Shown here in pieces: positions 45,431 to 52,856 of a stretch of 64,000 bases of DNA (its first letter is position 1; every line of letters begins with the position of its first letter). The position numbers and the translations under genes are program-made. The notes below the pieces were generated by a model. The model was not told where the DNA came from. It worked only from the letters and a program-made list of their open reading frames with translations, and made no database searches. Source of the stretch: Noviherbaspirillum sp. L7-7A. Its GTDB lineage: Bacteria; Pseudomonadota; Gammaproteobacteria; Burkholderiales; Burkholderiaceae_D. The stretch covers positions 124,001 through 188,000 of the forward strand of contig NZ_JAHQRJ010000003.1 of assembly GCF_019052805.1 (NCBI RefSeq), read 5' to 3'.

Positions 45431-45895
45431 ATGACGCTGCTTGACAAGATCAACAAGAAAATTCTGGCTGAACTCCAGCAGGACGGCCGTATCTCCAACC
45501 TCGAACTGGCATCGCGGGTGAACCTGTCGGCGGCTGCCTGCCTGGAGCGGGTGCGCAAGCTGCATGAAGCCGGTTATATCCTCGGCTATACGGCCAGGCT
45601 GAATCCGGATCTGCTGGATGTGGCGCTGCTGGTGTTCATCGAAGTCGTGCTGGACCGTACCACGCCGGATGTATTCGACGAATTCAGGCGCGCCGTCCAC
45701 AAGGTGCCCGAGGTGCTGGAATGCCACATGGTGGCGGGCGGTTTTGATTACCTGATCAAGGTGAGGGTAAAGGACATGGCGGCTTACCGGACGTTTCTCG
45801 GCAAATCGCTGCTCCAGCTCAAGGGCGTGCGAGAAACCCACACCTATGCCGTTATCGAGGAAGTGAAAAACTCCAGCATCTTCCCGATCCGCTGA
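45431..45895 (+). CDS. Lrp/AsnC-family regulator, probably of putA
   Basis: The 154-residue protein has the winged helix-turn-helix of Lrp (LDKINKKILAELQQDGRISNLELASRVNLSAAACLERVRKL, about residues 4-45) and a RAM ligand-binding domain (about 68-145, with VLECHMVAGGFDYLIKVRVKD). It is divergent from putA across an AT-rich 154-bp gap that contains the direct repeat ATTCTAGGA at 45329 and 45355. PutR/BldR-type Lrp proteins activate putA in response to proline in other proteobacteria, so the same is inferred. Confidence 0.9.
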   Translation: MTLLDKINKKILAELQQDGRISNLELASRVNLSAAACLERVRKLHEAGYILGYTARLNPDLLDVALLVFIEVVLDRTTPDVFDEFRRAVHKVPEVLECHMVAGGFDYLIKVRVKDMAAYRTFLGKSLLQLKGVRETHTYAVIEEVKNSSIFPIR

Positions 45896-46136
45896 TGAAT
45901 GCCGAGCATGCAATTCCTGTATTGCGCGGCGCGACGGGCGCCAGGTGGTAGTTATTAAAAACCTGACATTGACCTGCGTCCACCTGAAAGCGGAAAGTAC
46001 TAGCGCGACAATGCGGGATGAATAATCGTTGAATCTCCCCCTGTCGAATAAATAGAGGGTTTATTCAATTGCAAAATTTCTTCTCCGATAAGCGGATTAT
46101 GGATTATTTATACCGCTGACTTGATGCGCAAAAAAC

Positions 46137-46164
46137 AAAATGCCAGCACATTAGCTGGCATTTT
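46137..46164 (-). terminator. Rho-independent terminator
   Basis: 11-bp perfect arms AAAATGCCAGC and GCTGGCATTTT (46137-46147 and 46154-46164) with a 6-nt loop are followed on the minus strand by TGTTTTTTGC. It lies 46 bp beyond the small minus-strand gene that ends at 46210. The remainder of 45896-46209 shows no gene. Confidence 0.82.
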
Positions 46165-46209
46165 GATTTCGGCTCGTCAATCCGCCGCGGCGGATTGACT
46201 GGCATGCAA

Positions 46210-46413
46210 TTAGATGCTTGCAGCAACTGCGCGGAGGCGGTCAAGCTGCTTACTGCTGATGCGGCCGGTGGAGGGCACGGAAGAAGCCATCGCCAGTGCG
46301 CCTGCTGCAATGTTCAGCCAATCACGCAGCGACAGGCCAGGGCGCGAAGCACCTTGCTTGGCGAAAAAGGAAGGAATGGCGGCGCCGGAATAGGTCATCA
46401 TGGAACTGGTCAT
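46210..46413 (-). CDS. Small hypothetical protein, 67 residues
   Basis: GAGG six bases before ATG 46413 and an intrinsic terminator just after the stop support a real single-gene unit. The protein starts MTSSMMTYSGAAIPSFFAKQG, has SLRDWLNIAAGALAMASSV (an amphipathic or weakly hydrophobic helix) and ends ISSKQLDRLRAVAASI. I do not recognise the family. It could be a membrane-associated or stress-type small protein. Confidence 0.6.
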   Translation of the reverse strand: MTSSMMTYSGAAIPSFFAKQGASRPGLSLRDWLNIAAGALAMASSVPSTGRISSKQLDRLRAVAASI

Positions 46414-46937
46414 TTTCTGCCTCGACTTTGCGATTTGTTTCGATGGTTCCAATATAAGTGTTCATGTCATGGCTTTCCAATTCCCAATTGTGTTACCCAT
46501 TATCATCGCAATGAATATGATTGCTTTAGGATTAATGCCATTTCTGAAATGACGACATGAACGGCGGCACTTGTGCCGGAATTGCAATATCGCTGAAGCG
46601 GACATTTTTGCTGGTTGCGGTAGGCAGCTTGTTCTCCGCCTACAGCCCTAGTCGCGCTGTATGGCCCAGCCAGACAGTGCACTCTCCTGACATTTGACAA
46701 CGTTGCAATACGAGGCCCGGTTTAATTGTAAAACCGTCGGGTTTCAACGCTTTTTGCTGCGTTTTGTCCCCAAGGCGGTGCTGGCACGCGGTATGCGATG
46801 ACTGTTGTAAGCCCGGCTGCAACAACCTGGCTCAGATCCCGGCATCCATGCCTGTGCAGGCGTCACACGCGCCGCAGCAGCTTGAAACACAGACATGGCA
46901 CCGGGAATCAAGCCTTGATTTTTTACCTTTGAAGACG
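46414..46937. other. Gene-free stretch
   Basis: No supported frame is seen on either strand. The 139-codon plus-strand frame from 46764 has no ribosome site and its first 58 codons look non-coding. The AT-rich part at 46420-46560 probably carries the promoter of the small gene ending at 46210. Confidence 0.5.
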
Positions 46938-47340
46938 ATGATGACTGTCAACCACGTGATCGGCGCCGCCGCCCTGCGGGCCGCAGCCGCTTCCTCTTAC
47001 GTCGGGCAGGCCGAGTTTGTCGCGCCTGATACCGGCTTGAGGCCGTCGATGACGCGGGCCAAGGTGGATATCTACTTCGGATCAATTGCTCGGCCGAAGC
47101 GAAACATAGCTCGACAGCGTCGGGCCATGTTGTTTTGGATCTGGCTTTCGCGTCGCGCTGCGACCCGCGAATGGCTTCAATGATTTCACTATCTCCGGCA
47201 ACGCAGCCTGGACAGCGTGCTCGGACACAGACATTTATGCGATCCATTCGCAGGCAAGCGCTGCGTCTTCATACGGCGTCGCCTGTGCCGATCACGGCAT
47301 CAGCGTGAAAACCGATGTTGGAAAGCATCGCGGGCGCTAG
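46938..47340 (+). pseudogene. Remnant of an exported, possibly beta-barrel, protein
   Basis: From ATG 46938 the frame gives a signal-like NHVIGAAALRAAAASSYVGQAEFVAP followed by LRPSMTRAKVDIYFGSIARPKRNI. About 47100-47340 then codes in another frame for NGFNDFTISGNAAWTACSDT and SSYGVACADHGISVKTDVG before a stop. These pieces look like the N-terminus and an inner part of an OmpA-like outer-membrane barrel protein joined by frameshifts. The identification is weak and rests on pattern only. Confidence 0.35.
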
Positions 47341-47365
47341 GCTAACCGCGATTAACCGAATGCCT

Positions 47366-47527
47366 CTAACTGCGACCGGGGCTCCCATTCTCTTCATGGC
47401 AACTGGCCTGATGCCAGCCCAGCTGCCTGCGGATTTCATGCGGGTCGGGCGGCGGTCTGTGCAAGGCAATTTCATGCCTGAGCCACTGGCGGACCTGCTC
47501 CCTGTCTGGCTTGCCTGACTGGTACAT
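47366..47527 (-). CDS. Small hypothetical protein A with PPP-EIRRQLGW motif
   Basis: AAGGAG six bases upstream sets the start of this 53-residue protein. Its core PDREQVRQWLRHEIALHRPP is followed by P-DPHEIRRQLGW. The 52-residue protein encoded at 48341-48499 on the other strand has the same layout (KEQVREYMERR, PPP, QEIRRQLGW), so the two are paralogues. The pattern is two short charged helices separated by a triple proline. I know no function. Its Shine-Dalgarno and paralogy make it a real gene. Confidence 0.65.
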   Translation of the reverse strand: MYQSGKPDREQVRQWLRHEIALHRPPPDPHEIRRQLGWHQASCHEENGSPGRS

Positions 47528-48070
47528 GGCGGACTCCTTGCGGATGCTGAACCTGCGTTCCAGTTCGTTCAATATGGGCTAGCGGAATGCAGAACCGTTT
47601 GCGCAATATCATTCCCGCAGGGAGCCTGCGCGATGTTGTCTTGCAAAAGCAACGGTCCTGCGGGCTGCTGCGTTCATGTCTCCCTAAACGGCAGATGAGC
47701 CTGGCGAGCAAGACCTCGCCTGGCCTTTGCGTGCCCGGTATGCCGAAGAAATACAGCTCCTGCGCCAATCCGTTTTCAGGCTGTCGATTGAAGAGGCACT
47801 TGCACTGTCAGCCTTGCATGCATTCAGCAGCACGGTACAGCGAGACGCGACCGCGACTGAAAAAGTGTCTGCCAGGACCATACTGGACGCAGGCTAATAA
47901 GATGCCTTTTCTCCAGCATCACGCCTTCTTTGATGTAGCCCATCATCGTTTTGCCCCGTCAGCAAGGCTTTTCCCGCGGTTTTGCGACCTGGCACGGGCT
48001 ATGCCATAGGGAGTGCGAGCCCAACCAAAAGCTCACCAACCCAAACCCACCACCGTCAAGGAGCTTCATC
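47528..48070. other. Mostly decayed stretch between small genes
   Basis: Apart from the gene remnant at 47676-47897, no supported frame is seen. The 140-codon plus-strand frame at 47587 looks non-coding (Cys- and Arg-rich, no ribosome site). Confidence 0.45.
47676..47897 (+). pseudogene. Small gene remnant with an early stop codon
   Basis: One frame reads ATG-Ser-Pro-stop, then 69 open codons to 47897. The open part includes WPLRARYAEEIQLLRQSVFR, RLSIEEALALSALHAFSS and TEKVSARTILDAG, with coding-like composition and a helical pattern. The TAA at 47685-47687 interrupts it near the start, and no other good start or Shine-Dalgarno is visible. It is either a recently broken small gene or a chance frame. 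Confidence 0.3.
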
Positions 48071-48189
48071 ATGCTGAACATCAAAGATCTGGCTGTCGCC
48101 ACTTTCCTGCTGCTCAACAAATGACTGCCATCTCCGGCGGCTTCAATGCCAACCTGTCCCAGCTCGGCACGAATGGGGAGGAAATCTAA
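48071..48189 (+). other. Two overlapping peptide ORFs or one frameshifted small gene
   Basis: AAGGAG (48058-48063) precedes ATG 48071, which opens MLNIKDLAVATFLLLNK and stops at 48124. A second frame starts in the ATGA overlap at 48121 and codes for MTAISGGFNANLSQLGTNGE and two more residues, ending at 48189. Joined by a one-base shift, they would be a 39-residue protein with a hydrophobic helix, a GG and a polar tail. Whether it is translated as two coupled peptides, a broken gene or nothing is open. Confidence 0.35.
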
Positions 48190-48340
48190 GCGCTGGCCGC
48201 GCCGTAACACACTGAAACAGTAAAGGCCTTTCCTTGCGACGGACAGGCACTATCTTATGGTCATGCACAACGACAAGCCGGCGTCCATGGCATCCCTGGA
48301 CCGTCTTGCCTGCCTGGTGCTGCACCGATGGAGGTGGCAA

Positions 48341-48499
48341 ATGGTCAATACTTCAAAACCAAGCAAGGAACAGGTGAGGGAGTACATGGAACGCCGGCAG
48401 GCGCAGCACCAGCCGCCGCCGAGCTGCCAGGAAATCCGCCGCCAGCTGGGCTGGGAACTGGTGGAGGCGGAACGGGAGGAAAGGTGCAGGCGGCGCTGA
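48341..48499 (+). CDS. Small hypothetical protein B with PPP-EIRRQLGW motif
   Basis: The 52-residue protein starts at ATG 48341 behind GGAGGTGG (48330-48337). Its core SKEQVREYMERRQAQHQPPP is followed by SCQEIRRQLGWELVEAE. It is the paralogue of the protein at 47366-47527 about 0.8 kb away on the opposite strand. The ORF could extend upstream to 48257, but only 48341 has a ribosome site. Function is unknown. Confidence 0.68.
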   Translation: MVNTSKPSKEQVREYMERRQAQHQPPPSCQEIRRQLGWELVEAEREERCRRR

Positions 48500-48609
48500 T
48501 ACGCCTTGCGGCCTGCGCCTTCAATCCGGCTCGGGCCCCATCGCGCGATTCGCCATTCAAACCTACAGGCCATGGCCGACATCTGCTTTGCCCGGGAAAA
48601 GGAAGAAGC

Positions 48610-49773
48610 CTAAGCCCGCAGGATTTCCTTCGCAATCGTATTGCGTTGTATCTCGCTGGTGCCGGTGACGATGCGGTACAGCCGCAGCCGGCGAAAAATG
48701 AATTCGACCGGATGGTTCTTCGTCACGCCCACATTGCCGTGGATCTGCATGGCCCGGTCGGCGATTTCGAAGCAGCGCTCGGAAACGAACAGCTTGCACA
48801 TCGAGGCTTCCTTGCGGATGTCCTTGCCCTGGTCGGCCAGCGCGGCCGCGGCCATCACCATGCTGTCGCAGGCGAACAGCGCCGTGGCCATGTCGGCCAG
48901 CATGTGCTGGATCGCCTGAAAGCGGCTGATCGGGCCGCCGAACTGCTGGCGGTGTTGCGCATAGTCGACCGACATCCGGTATGCCTGTCGCGCCAGCCCG
49001 GTCATGGTGGGGCAGTGCAGCAGCCGGTTCACGCTGATGCGGTCCATTGCGATCTTGAAGCCGGCGCCTTCGCTGCCGATCAGGTTGGCGGCCGGCACCC
49101 GTACCTGCTGCATGTCAATGTCGGCGTCCACATGCTGGCCCGTCATCGGCAGGTAGTCATGGGACAGGGTCACGCCGGGCCGGTCGAGGTCGACCAGGAT
49201 GGCCGATATGCCGTCGGCGCCCTTGTCCGCGTCTGTCACGCACATCACGATGGCGAAGTCGGCGAAGGCCGATGCGGTGATGTAGTGCTTGCGCCCGGTG
49301 ATGATATAGTCGTCGCCGTCCCGCACCGCGCGGGTCTGAATGCTGGCCGCGTCCGAGCCGGAGCCGGCTTCGGTCATGGCGAAGCAGGCGCCCTTTTCGC
49401 CACGTATGCAGGGCAGGATATAGTTTTCCACCTGGTAGGGCGTGGCATGCCTGACCAGGTTGCCGATGCGGGCCGGCCCGCCCCAGTCGCCCAGCACATG
49501 CGGGAACAGCACCGCGCCGGACGCGGCAACATCATCCTTTAACAGACATAGTTGCGACACCGACAGGCCGGCTCCGCCCAGCGACTGCGGCAATTGCGGG
49601 CCATACAGGCCAAGTTCGCGCGAGCGCTGCCACAGGCCGCGCACGGTGTCCCTGGGCAGGCGGTCTTCATAGCCGATGCCATGCCGCTGTTCAAACGGCA
49701 GCAGTTCGTCCTGCAGATACGCATGGAGCCGCTGGCGGAGGGCGGCAAAGTCGGGCTGGACGGTATCGTTCAT
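48610..49773 (-). CDS. Acyl-CoA dehydrogenase family protein
   Basis: The 387-residue FAD enzyme has the usual three parts: helical N-domain, beta domain with FAMTEAGSGSDAASIQTRAV and GRKHYITASAFAD, and helical C-domain with RQQFGGPISRFQAIQHMLADM and the closing TGTSEIQRNTIAKEIL. It oxidises an acyl-CoA at the alpha-beta bond and passes electrons to ETF. At the usual catalytic Glu position before GTSEIQ it has Val-Thr, so the base must lie elsewhere, as in some subfamilies, or the reaction differs. A divergent LysR gene lies about 100 bp away. Confidence 0.9.
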   Translation of the reverse strand: MNDTVQPDFAALRQRLHAYLQDELLPFEQRHGIGYEDRLPRDTVRGLWQRSRELGLYGPQLPQSLGGAGLSVSQLCLLKDDVAASGAVLFPHVLGDWGGPARIGNLVRHATPYQVENYILPCIRGEKGACFAMTEAGSGSDAASIQTRAVRDGDDYIITGRKHYITASAFADFAIVMCVTDADKGADGISAILVDLDRPGVTLSHDYLPMTGQHVDADIDMQQVRVPAANLIGSEGAGFKIAMDRISVNRLLHCPTMTGLARQAYRMSVDYAQHRQQFGGPISRFQAIQHMLADMATALFACDSMVMAAAALADQGKDIRKEASMCKLFVSERCFEIADRAMQIHGNVGVTKNHPVEFIFRRLRLYRIVTGTSEIQRNTIAKEILRA

Positions 49774-49871
49774 GGGAGGCTCGCATCAATGGTTGGGATG
49801 ACCCATGTTGACACTGCCAAAGCCAGCGTGTGATTATGGCCAGCGGCATTTCGATAACGGGCGGGAATGAA

Positions 49872-50765
49872 GTGAGACTGGAAGACTTGGATTATTTTCT
49901 GGCCGTTGCCCATGCCGGCCATGTCGGCCGCGCCTCCGAAGCGGTGGGCGCCACCCAGCCGGCCCTGACCAAGGGTATCCAGCGACTGGAACGCGAACTG
50001 CAGATCCCCCTGTTCGAGCGCACCGCCAAGGGCATGGTGCTGACCGTCGCCGGACAGGCTTTCCATGACCGTGTCAGGGCAGCCCGTTCTGGGCTGGATG
50101 AAGCCGTCAAGGAAGCCAATGACCTGTACCTGGGAAAGGTGGGCCTGATCAGGGCCGGCATCTCGCCCAACTATGCCGAGCATTTCTTCGCCGACGCCTG
50201 CGCCGCATTGCTGCGCCAGCGCCCTGCGGCAAGAATGCAGGTAACGGTGGGGCTGAACGACAAGCTGTTCGCCGCATTGCGCCTGGGCGACCTCGATTTC
50301 TGCATCAGCGCGCTGAAGGCCGTAGAGGACAGTGATTTCGAGCAGCAGCCGCTGTTCACCGATGACCTGCGGGTGGTAGGGCGCGAGGGCCATCCGGTGT
50401 TCTCCGCACCGCAGTTGCGCTTCGACCACCTGGGCAGGCAATCCTGGATACTGGCAGGCCCCAATGTGATGGCGCGGCGCGCGGTGGAAGCCCGTTTCGC
50501 CGAGCACGGCCTGCCGCCGCCGAATGTGGTGATCGAGTCGAATTCATCGATCGCTTCGCTGATGAGCGTGGTCAGGGCAACCGATCTGTTGAGCGTGACC
50601 GGCGAATCGACCCTGAAGCAGCACTTTGGCCAGGGCCTGGCAAGCCTGTCGCTGAGCGAGGCGCGCTGGCCGCGCGTGGTGGGCATCACCACGCGGCGCG
50701 GCGCCTACCTGTCGCCGCTGACGGTGCGCTTCATTGAATTGCTGCGCCAGCATTGCGCGGCGTAG
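49872..50765 (+). CDS. LysR-family transcriptional regulator
   Basis: The family normally starts right at the first helix, which here is VRLEDLDYFLAVAHAGHVGRASEAVG. I therefore chose GTG 49872 (297 residues). In-frame ATGs at 49830 and 49836 would add a tail of 12-14 residues. The winged helix-turn-helix covers about residues 1-60 (TQPALTKGIQRLERELQIPLFER) and the effector domain about 88-297. It is divergent from the acyl-CoA dehydrogenase and probably controls it. Its end lies 13 bp from the convergent DUF6544 gene. Confidence 0.88.
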   Translation: MRLEDLDYFLAVAHAGHVGRASEAVGATQPALTKGIQRLERELQIPLFERTAKGMVLTVAGQAFHDRVRAARSGLDEAVKEANDLYLGKVGLIRAGISPNYAEHFFADACAALLRQRPAARMQVTVGLNDKLFAALRLGDLDFCISALKAVEDSDFEQQPLFTDDLRVVGREGHPVFSAPQLRFDHLGRQSWILAGPNVMARRAVEARFAEHGLPPPNVVIESNSSIASLMSVVRATDLLSVTGESTLKQHFGQGLASLSLSEARWPRVVGITTRRGAYLSPLTVRFIELLRQHCAA

Positions 50766-50778
50766 CTTTGCCGGCGCT

Positions 50779-51633
50779 TTATTTCGCGGCCTGGTATTCG
50801 ATCGCAGTGATGGTGCCGCGCCAGTAGGGCAACGCGCCTTCGGCGGTGAGCCACGACACTTCGCCTTCCAGCGGTACCAGCATGCCGGAGCGGGTCTGGT
50901 AATTCCAGAACCGTCCCTGCCACGGCGTGGGAACGATGCGCTTGCCTACCGTGCGGCCGCGGACTTCGGCCTGCACGGTATCGATCAGCCCGTCGGCATT
51001 GAAGCGGAACTGCAGGGTGACGCTGACCGGGCCGTCTGCCAGCGTCGCCCGCGCCTGGTAGGCATCGACCGCTTCCCAGCGCACGCCTTGGCCGGGCAGC
51101 AGCGCGGTCGGATACCAGGCGGCCTCGGCCAGGAAGCGCATCAGTTCGCCCTGGGCGATGCCGGCGCCGCCGTGCATGTCGGCCAGCGGCACAAGGCCGA
51201 GCAGGGCGGCATGCAGCACGCCCTCGCCAGCGGCGTAGGCATCGTGAACATGGACGGGCAGGCCCGGCATCATCGCGATCCTTGCATCCCAGTCAAAACC
51301 GGGACGGCGGGTAACGACCAGCTGATCGGACTCGAACGGTTTCCAGCTGGCTTCCTGGCTGCCCATGTTGAACATGCCGCGATGCTGCATCCGCGCGCTG
51401 GCCAGCATGGGCATGCCCTGCCGCAGCACCGTGCGGAAATAGCGCTGCACCGGCGCGGGCAATCCGTCGAGCGCATCGAGATCGACGGTCCGGGGCATCA
51501 CAGGCAGGCGCGCCGCCTCGATGCGCTCGCGCAGCGCTTTCGTGCCGGCTTCCCAGCGGCGCTTGCCCAGCGTTGTGGCCGCCAGGGATATCGTGGCGAG
51601 CATGCCTGCCGCAATCAAGAGCTTGCCCAGCAT
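50779..51633 (-). CDS. DUF6544/DUF6920 family protein
   Basis: The 284-residue protein has an N-terminal membrane anchor or signal (LLIAAGMLATISLAATTLG) and the family signature LPAPVQRYFRTVLRQGMPML, followed by MQHRGMFNMG and WYPTALLPGQGVRWEAVD. The body is beta-rich. AAAGGA precedes the start. It lies 28 bp downstream of the Bug receptor gene on the same strand, so it may share its transcript. Function is unknown. Confidence 0.82.
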   Translation of the reverse strand: MLGKLLIAAGMLATISLAATTLGKRRWEAGTKALRERIEAARLPVMPRTVDLDALDGLPAPVQRYFRTVLRQGMPMLASARMQHRGMFNMGSQEASWKPFESDQLVVTRRPGFDWDARIAMMPGLPVHVHDAYAAGEGVLHAALLGLVPLADMHGGAGIAQGELMRFLAEAAWYPTALLPGQGVRWEAVDAYQARATLADGPVSVTLQFRFNADGLIDTVQAEVRGRTVGKRIVPTPWQGRFWNYQTRSGMLVPLEGEVSWLTAEGALPYWRGTITAIEYQAAK

Positions 51634-51661
51634 CGCCGCATCCTTTCAGGCCGGGGCGCCG

Positions 51662-52639
51662 CTACTGCGCCATGATCTTGTTCTCGCGCACGACCTTGCC
51701 ATAGGCCTCCACTTCGCTACGCAGCTGCCGGTCAAATTCCGCCGGCGTAGAAGGTGAGAGCTTGAAAGCCATCTCTTCCAGCTTGCGGCTGCTGGCGGGA
51801 TCGGTTAGGAAGGCATGCACGATGCCGTTCCAGCGCTGTACGATATCGGGCGGCAAGTTCTTCGGCCCGGCCAGGCCCATCCAGCTGCCGGCATCCAGCG
51901 CCGGGTAACCCAGCTCCGACAGCGACGGCACATCCGGCAAGGCCGGCGAACGGGCCTTGCTGGTGACGGCCAGCGGCCGTATGCGGCCGGTGCTGATGAA
52001 TTCCTTCGCGGGCGCCAGCGCGACGATGCCGGTCTTGACCTGGCCTGCAGCAAGGTCGGCCAGCATGTTGGCGCCGCCCTTGTACGGCACATGCAGGATA
52101 TCCAGCCCGTAGTTGGCCTTGATCATCTCGAAGGTCAGGTGCATGGAGGTGCCGATGCCCGGGCTGCCGTAGCTCAGCGTGCCCGGGCTGCGTTTGGCAA
52201 GGTTGACCAGTTCCGGGAAGGTGTTGACGGGCAGCGTGGCATTGACCAGCACCACATGCGGCGCCACGGTCACCATCGAGATCGGCGTGAAGTCCGTGTC
52301 GATGCGAAAGCCCGGCTTGGCATAAAGCGCCTGGGCAATGGTGTGGTTGCCGCCCAGCGTCAGCAGGGTATAGCCGTCGGCCGGCGCGGTCGCGACCTTG
52401 GCGGCGCCGATGTTACCGCCGCCGCCGGGTACGTTCTCGACAATGACTGCCTGCCCGAGCTCCTTCGAGGCGAACTGGGCCAGCATGCGGGCGGCAATGT
52501 CGAACTGGCCGCCGGCCGAAAAGGGCACGACCAGCTTTACGGGCCTGTCCGGATATTTTCCGGCGGCACTGGCCAGCGCGGCGCATGACAGCATGGCGCC
52601 GGCGGCGAGCATGCGGCTCTGTCGTTTCAATCCGATCAT
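51662..52639 (-). CDS. Bug-family tripartite tricarboxylate transporter receptor
   Basis: The 325-residue exported receptor has a signal peptide (LAAGAMLSCAALASAAG) and then YPDRPVKLVVPFSAGGQFDIAARMLA, the hallmark of Bug proteins, plus VENVPGGGGNIGAAKVA and HVPYKGGANMLADLAAGQV. Bug receptors bind carboxylates or amides for TctAB-type carriers. No tctA or tctB is nearby, which is usual for the expanded Bug families of Burkholderiales. AAGGAG seven bases before 52639 sets the start. It is divergent from an acyl-CoA synthetase gene, so its ligand may be an acid that the synthetase activates. Confidence 0.92.
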   Translation of the reverse strand: MIGLKRQSRMLAAGAMLSCAALASAAGKYPDRPVKLVVPFSAGGQFDIAARMLAQFASKELGQAVIVENVPGGGGNIGAAKVATAPADGYTLLTLGGNHTIAQALYAKPGFRIDTDFTPISMVTVAPHVVLVNATLPVNTFPELVNLAKRSPGTLSYGSPGIGTSMHLTFEMIKANYGLDILHVPYKGGANMLADLAAGQVKTGIVALAPAKEFISTGRIRPLAVTSKARSPALPDVPSLSELGYPALDAGSWMGLAGPKNLPPDIVQRWNGIVHAFLTDPASSRKLEEMAFKLSPSTPAEFDRQLRSEVEAYGKVVRENKIMAQ

Positions 52640-52856
52640 CTTCAGTCTCCTTGGAATCGTTATGCCGGGATCAGGCTGTATTGTCCGACAGCGATGGCCA
52701 GGCATCATTCCGTCATGCCGCCTGACGATGCCGCCGCGTTATCGAGCTGTGGCGACGCGCCATTCCGCAAGGTTATGAAAGCAGCGCAGCGCATTATCAG
52801 CCGGCCCGGACGGCGCTCCTATCATCACTTCCACCGTTGACCAACAGGAGACTTTC

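Noticed and set aside
46764-46937. Upstream extension of the exported-protein remnant
   Set aside because: The first 58 codons lack coding character and the signal-like sequence only begins at 46938.
47587-48009. 140-codon plus-strand frame
   Set aside because: It is Cys-, Arg- and Pro-rich with no start signal. A different frame in the same stretch looks more coding-like.
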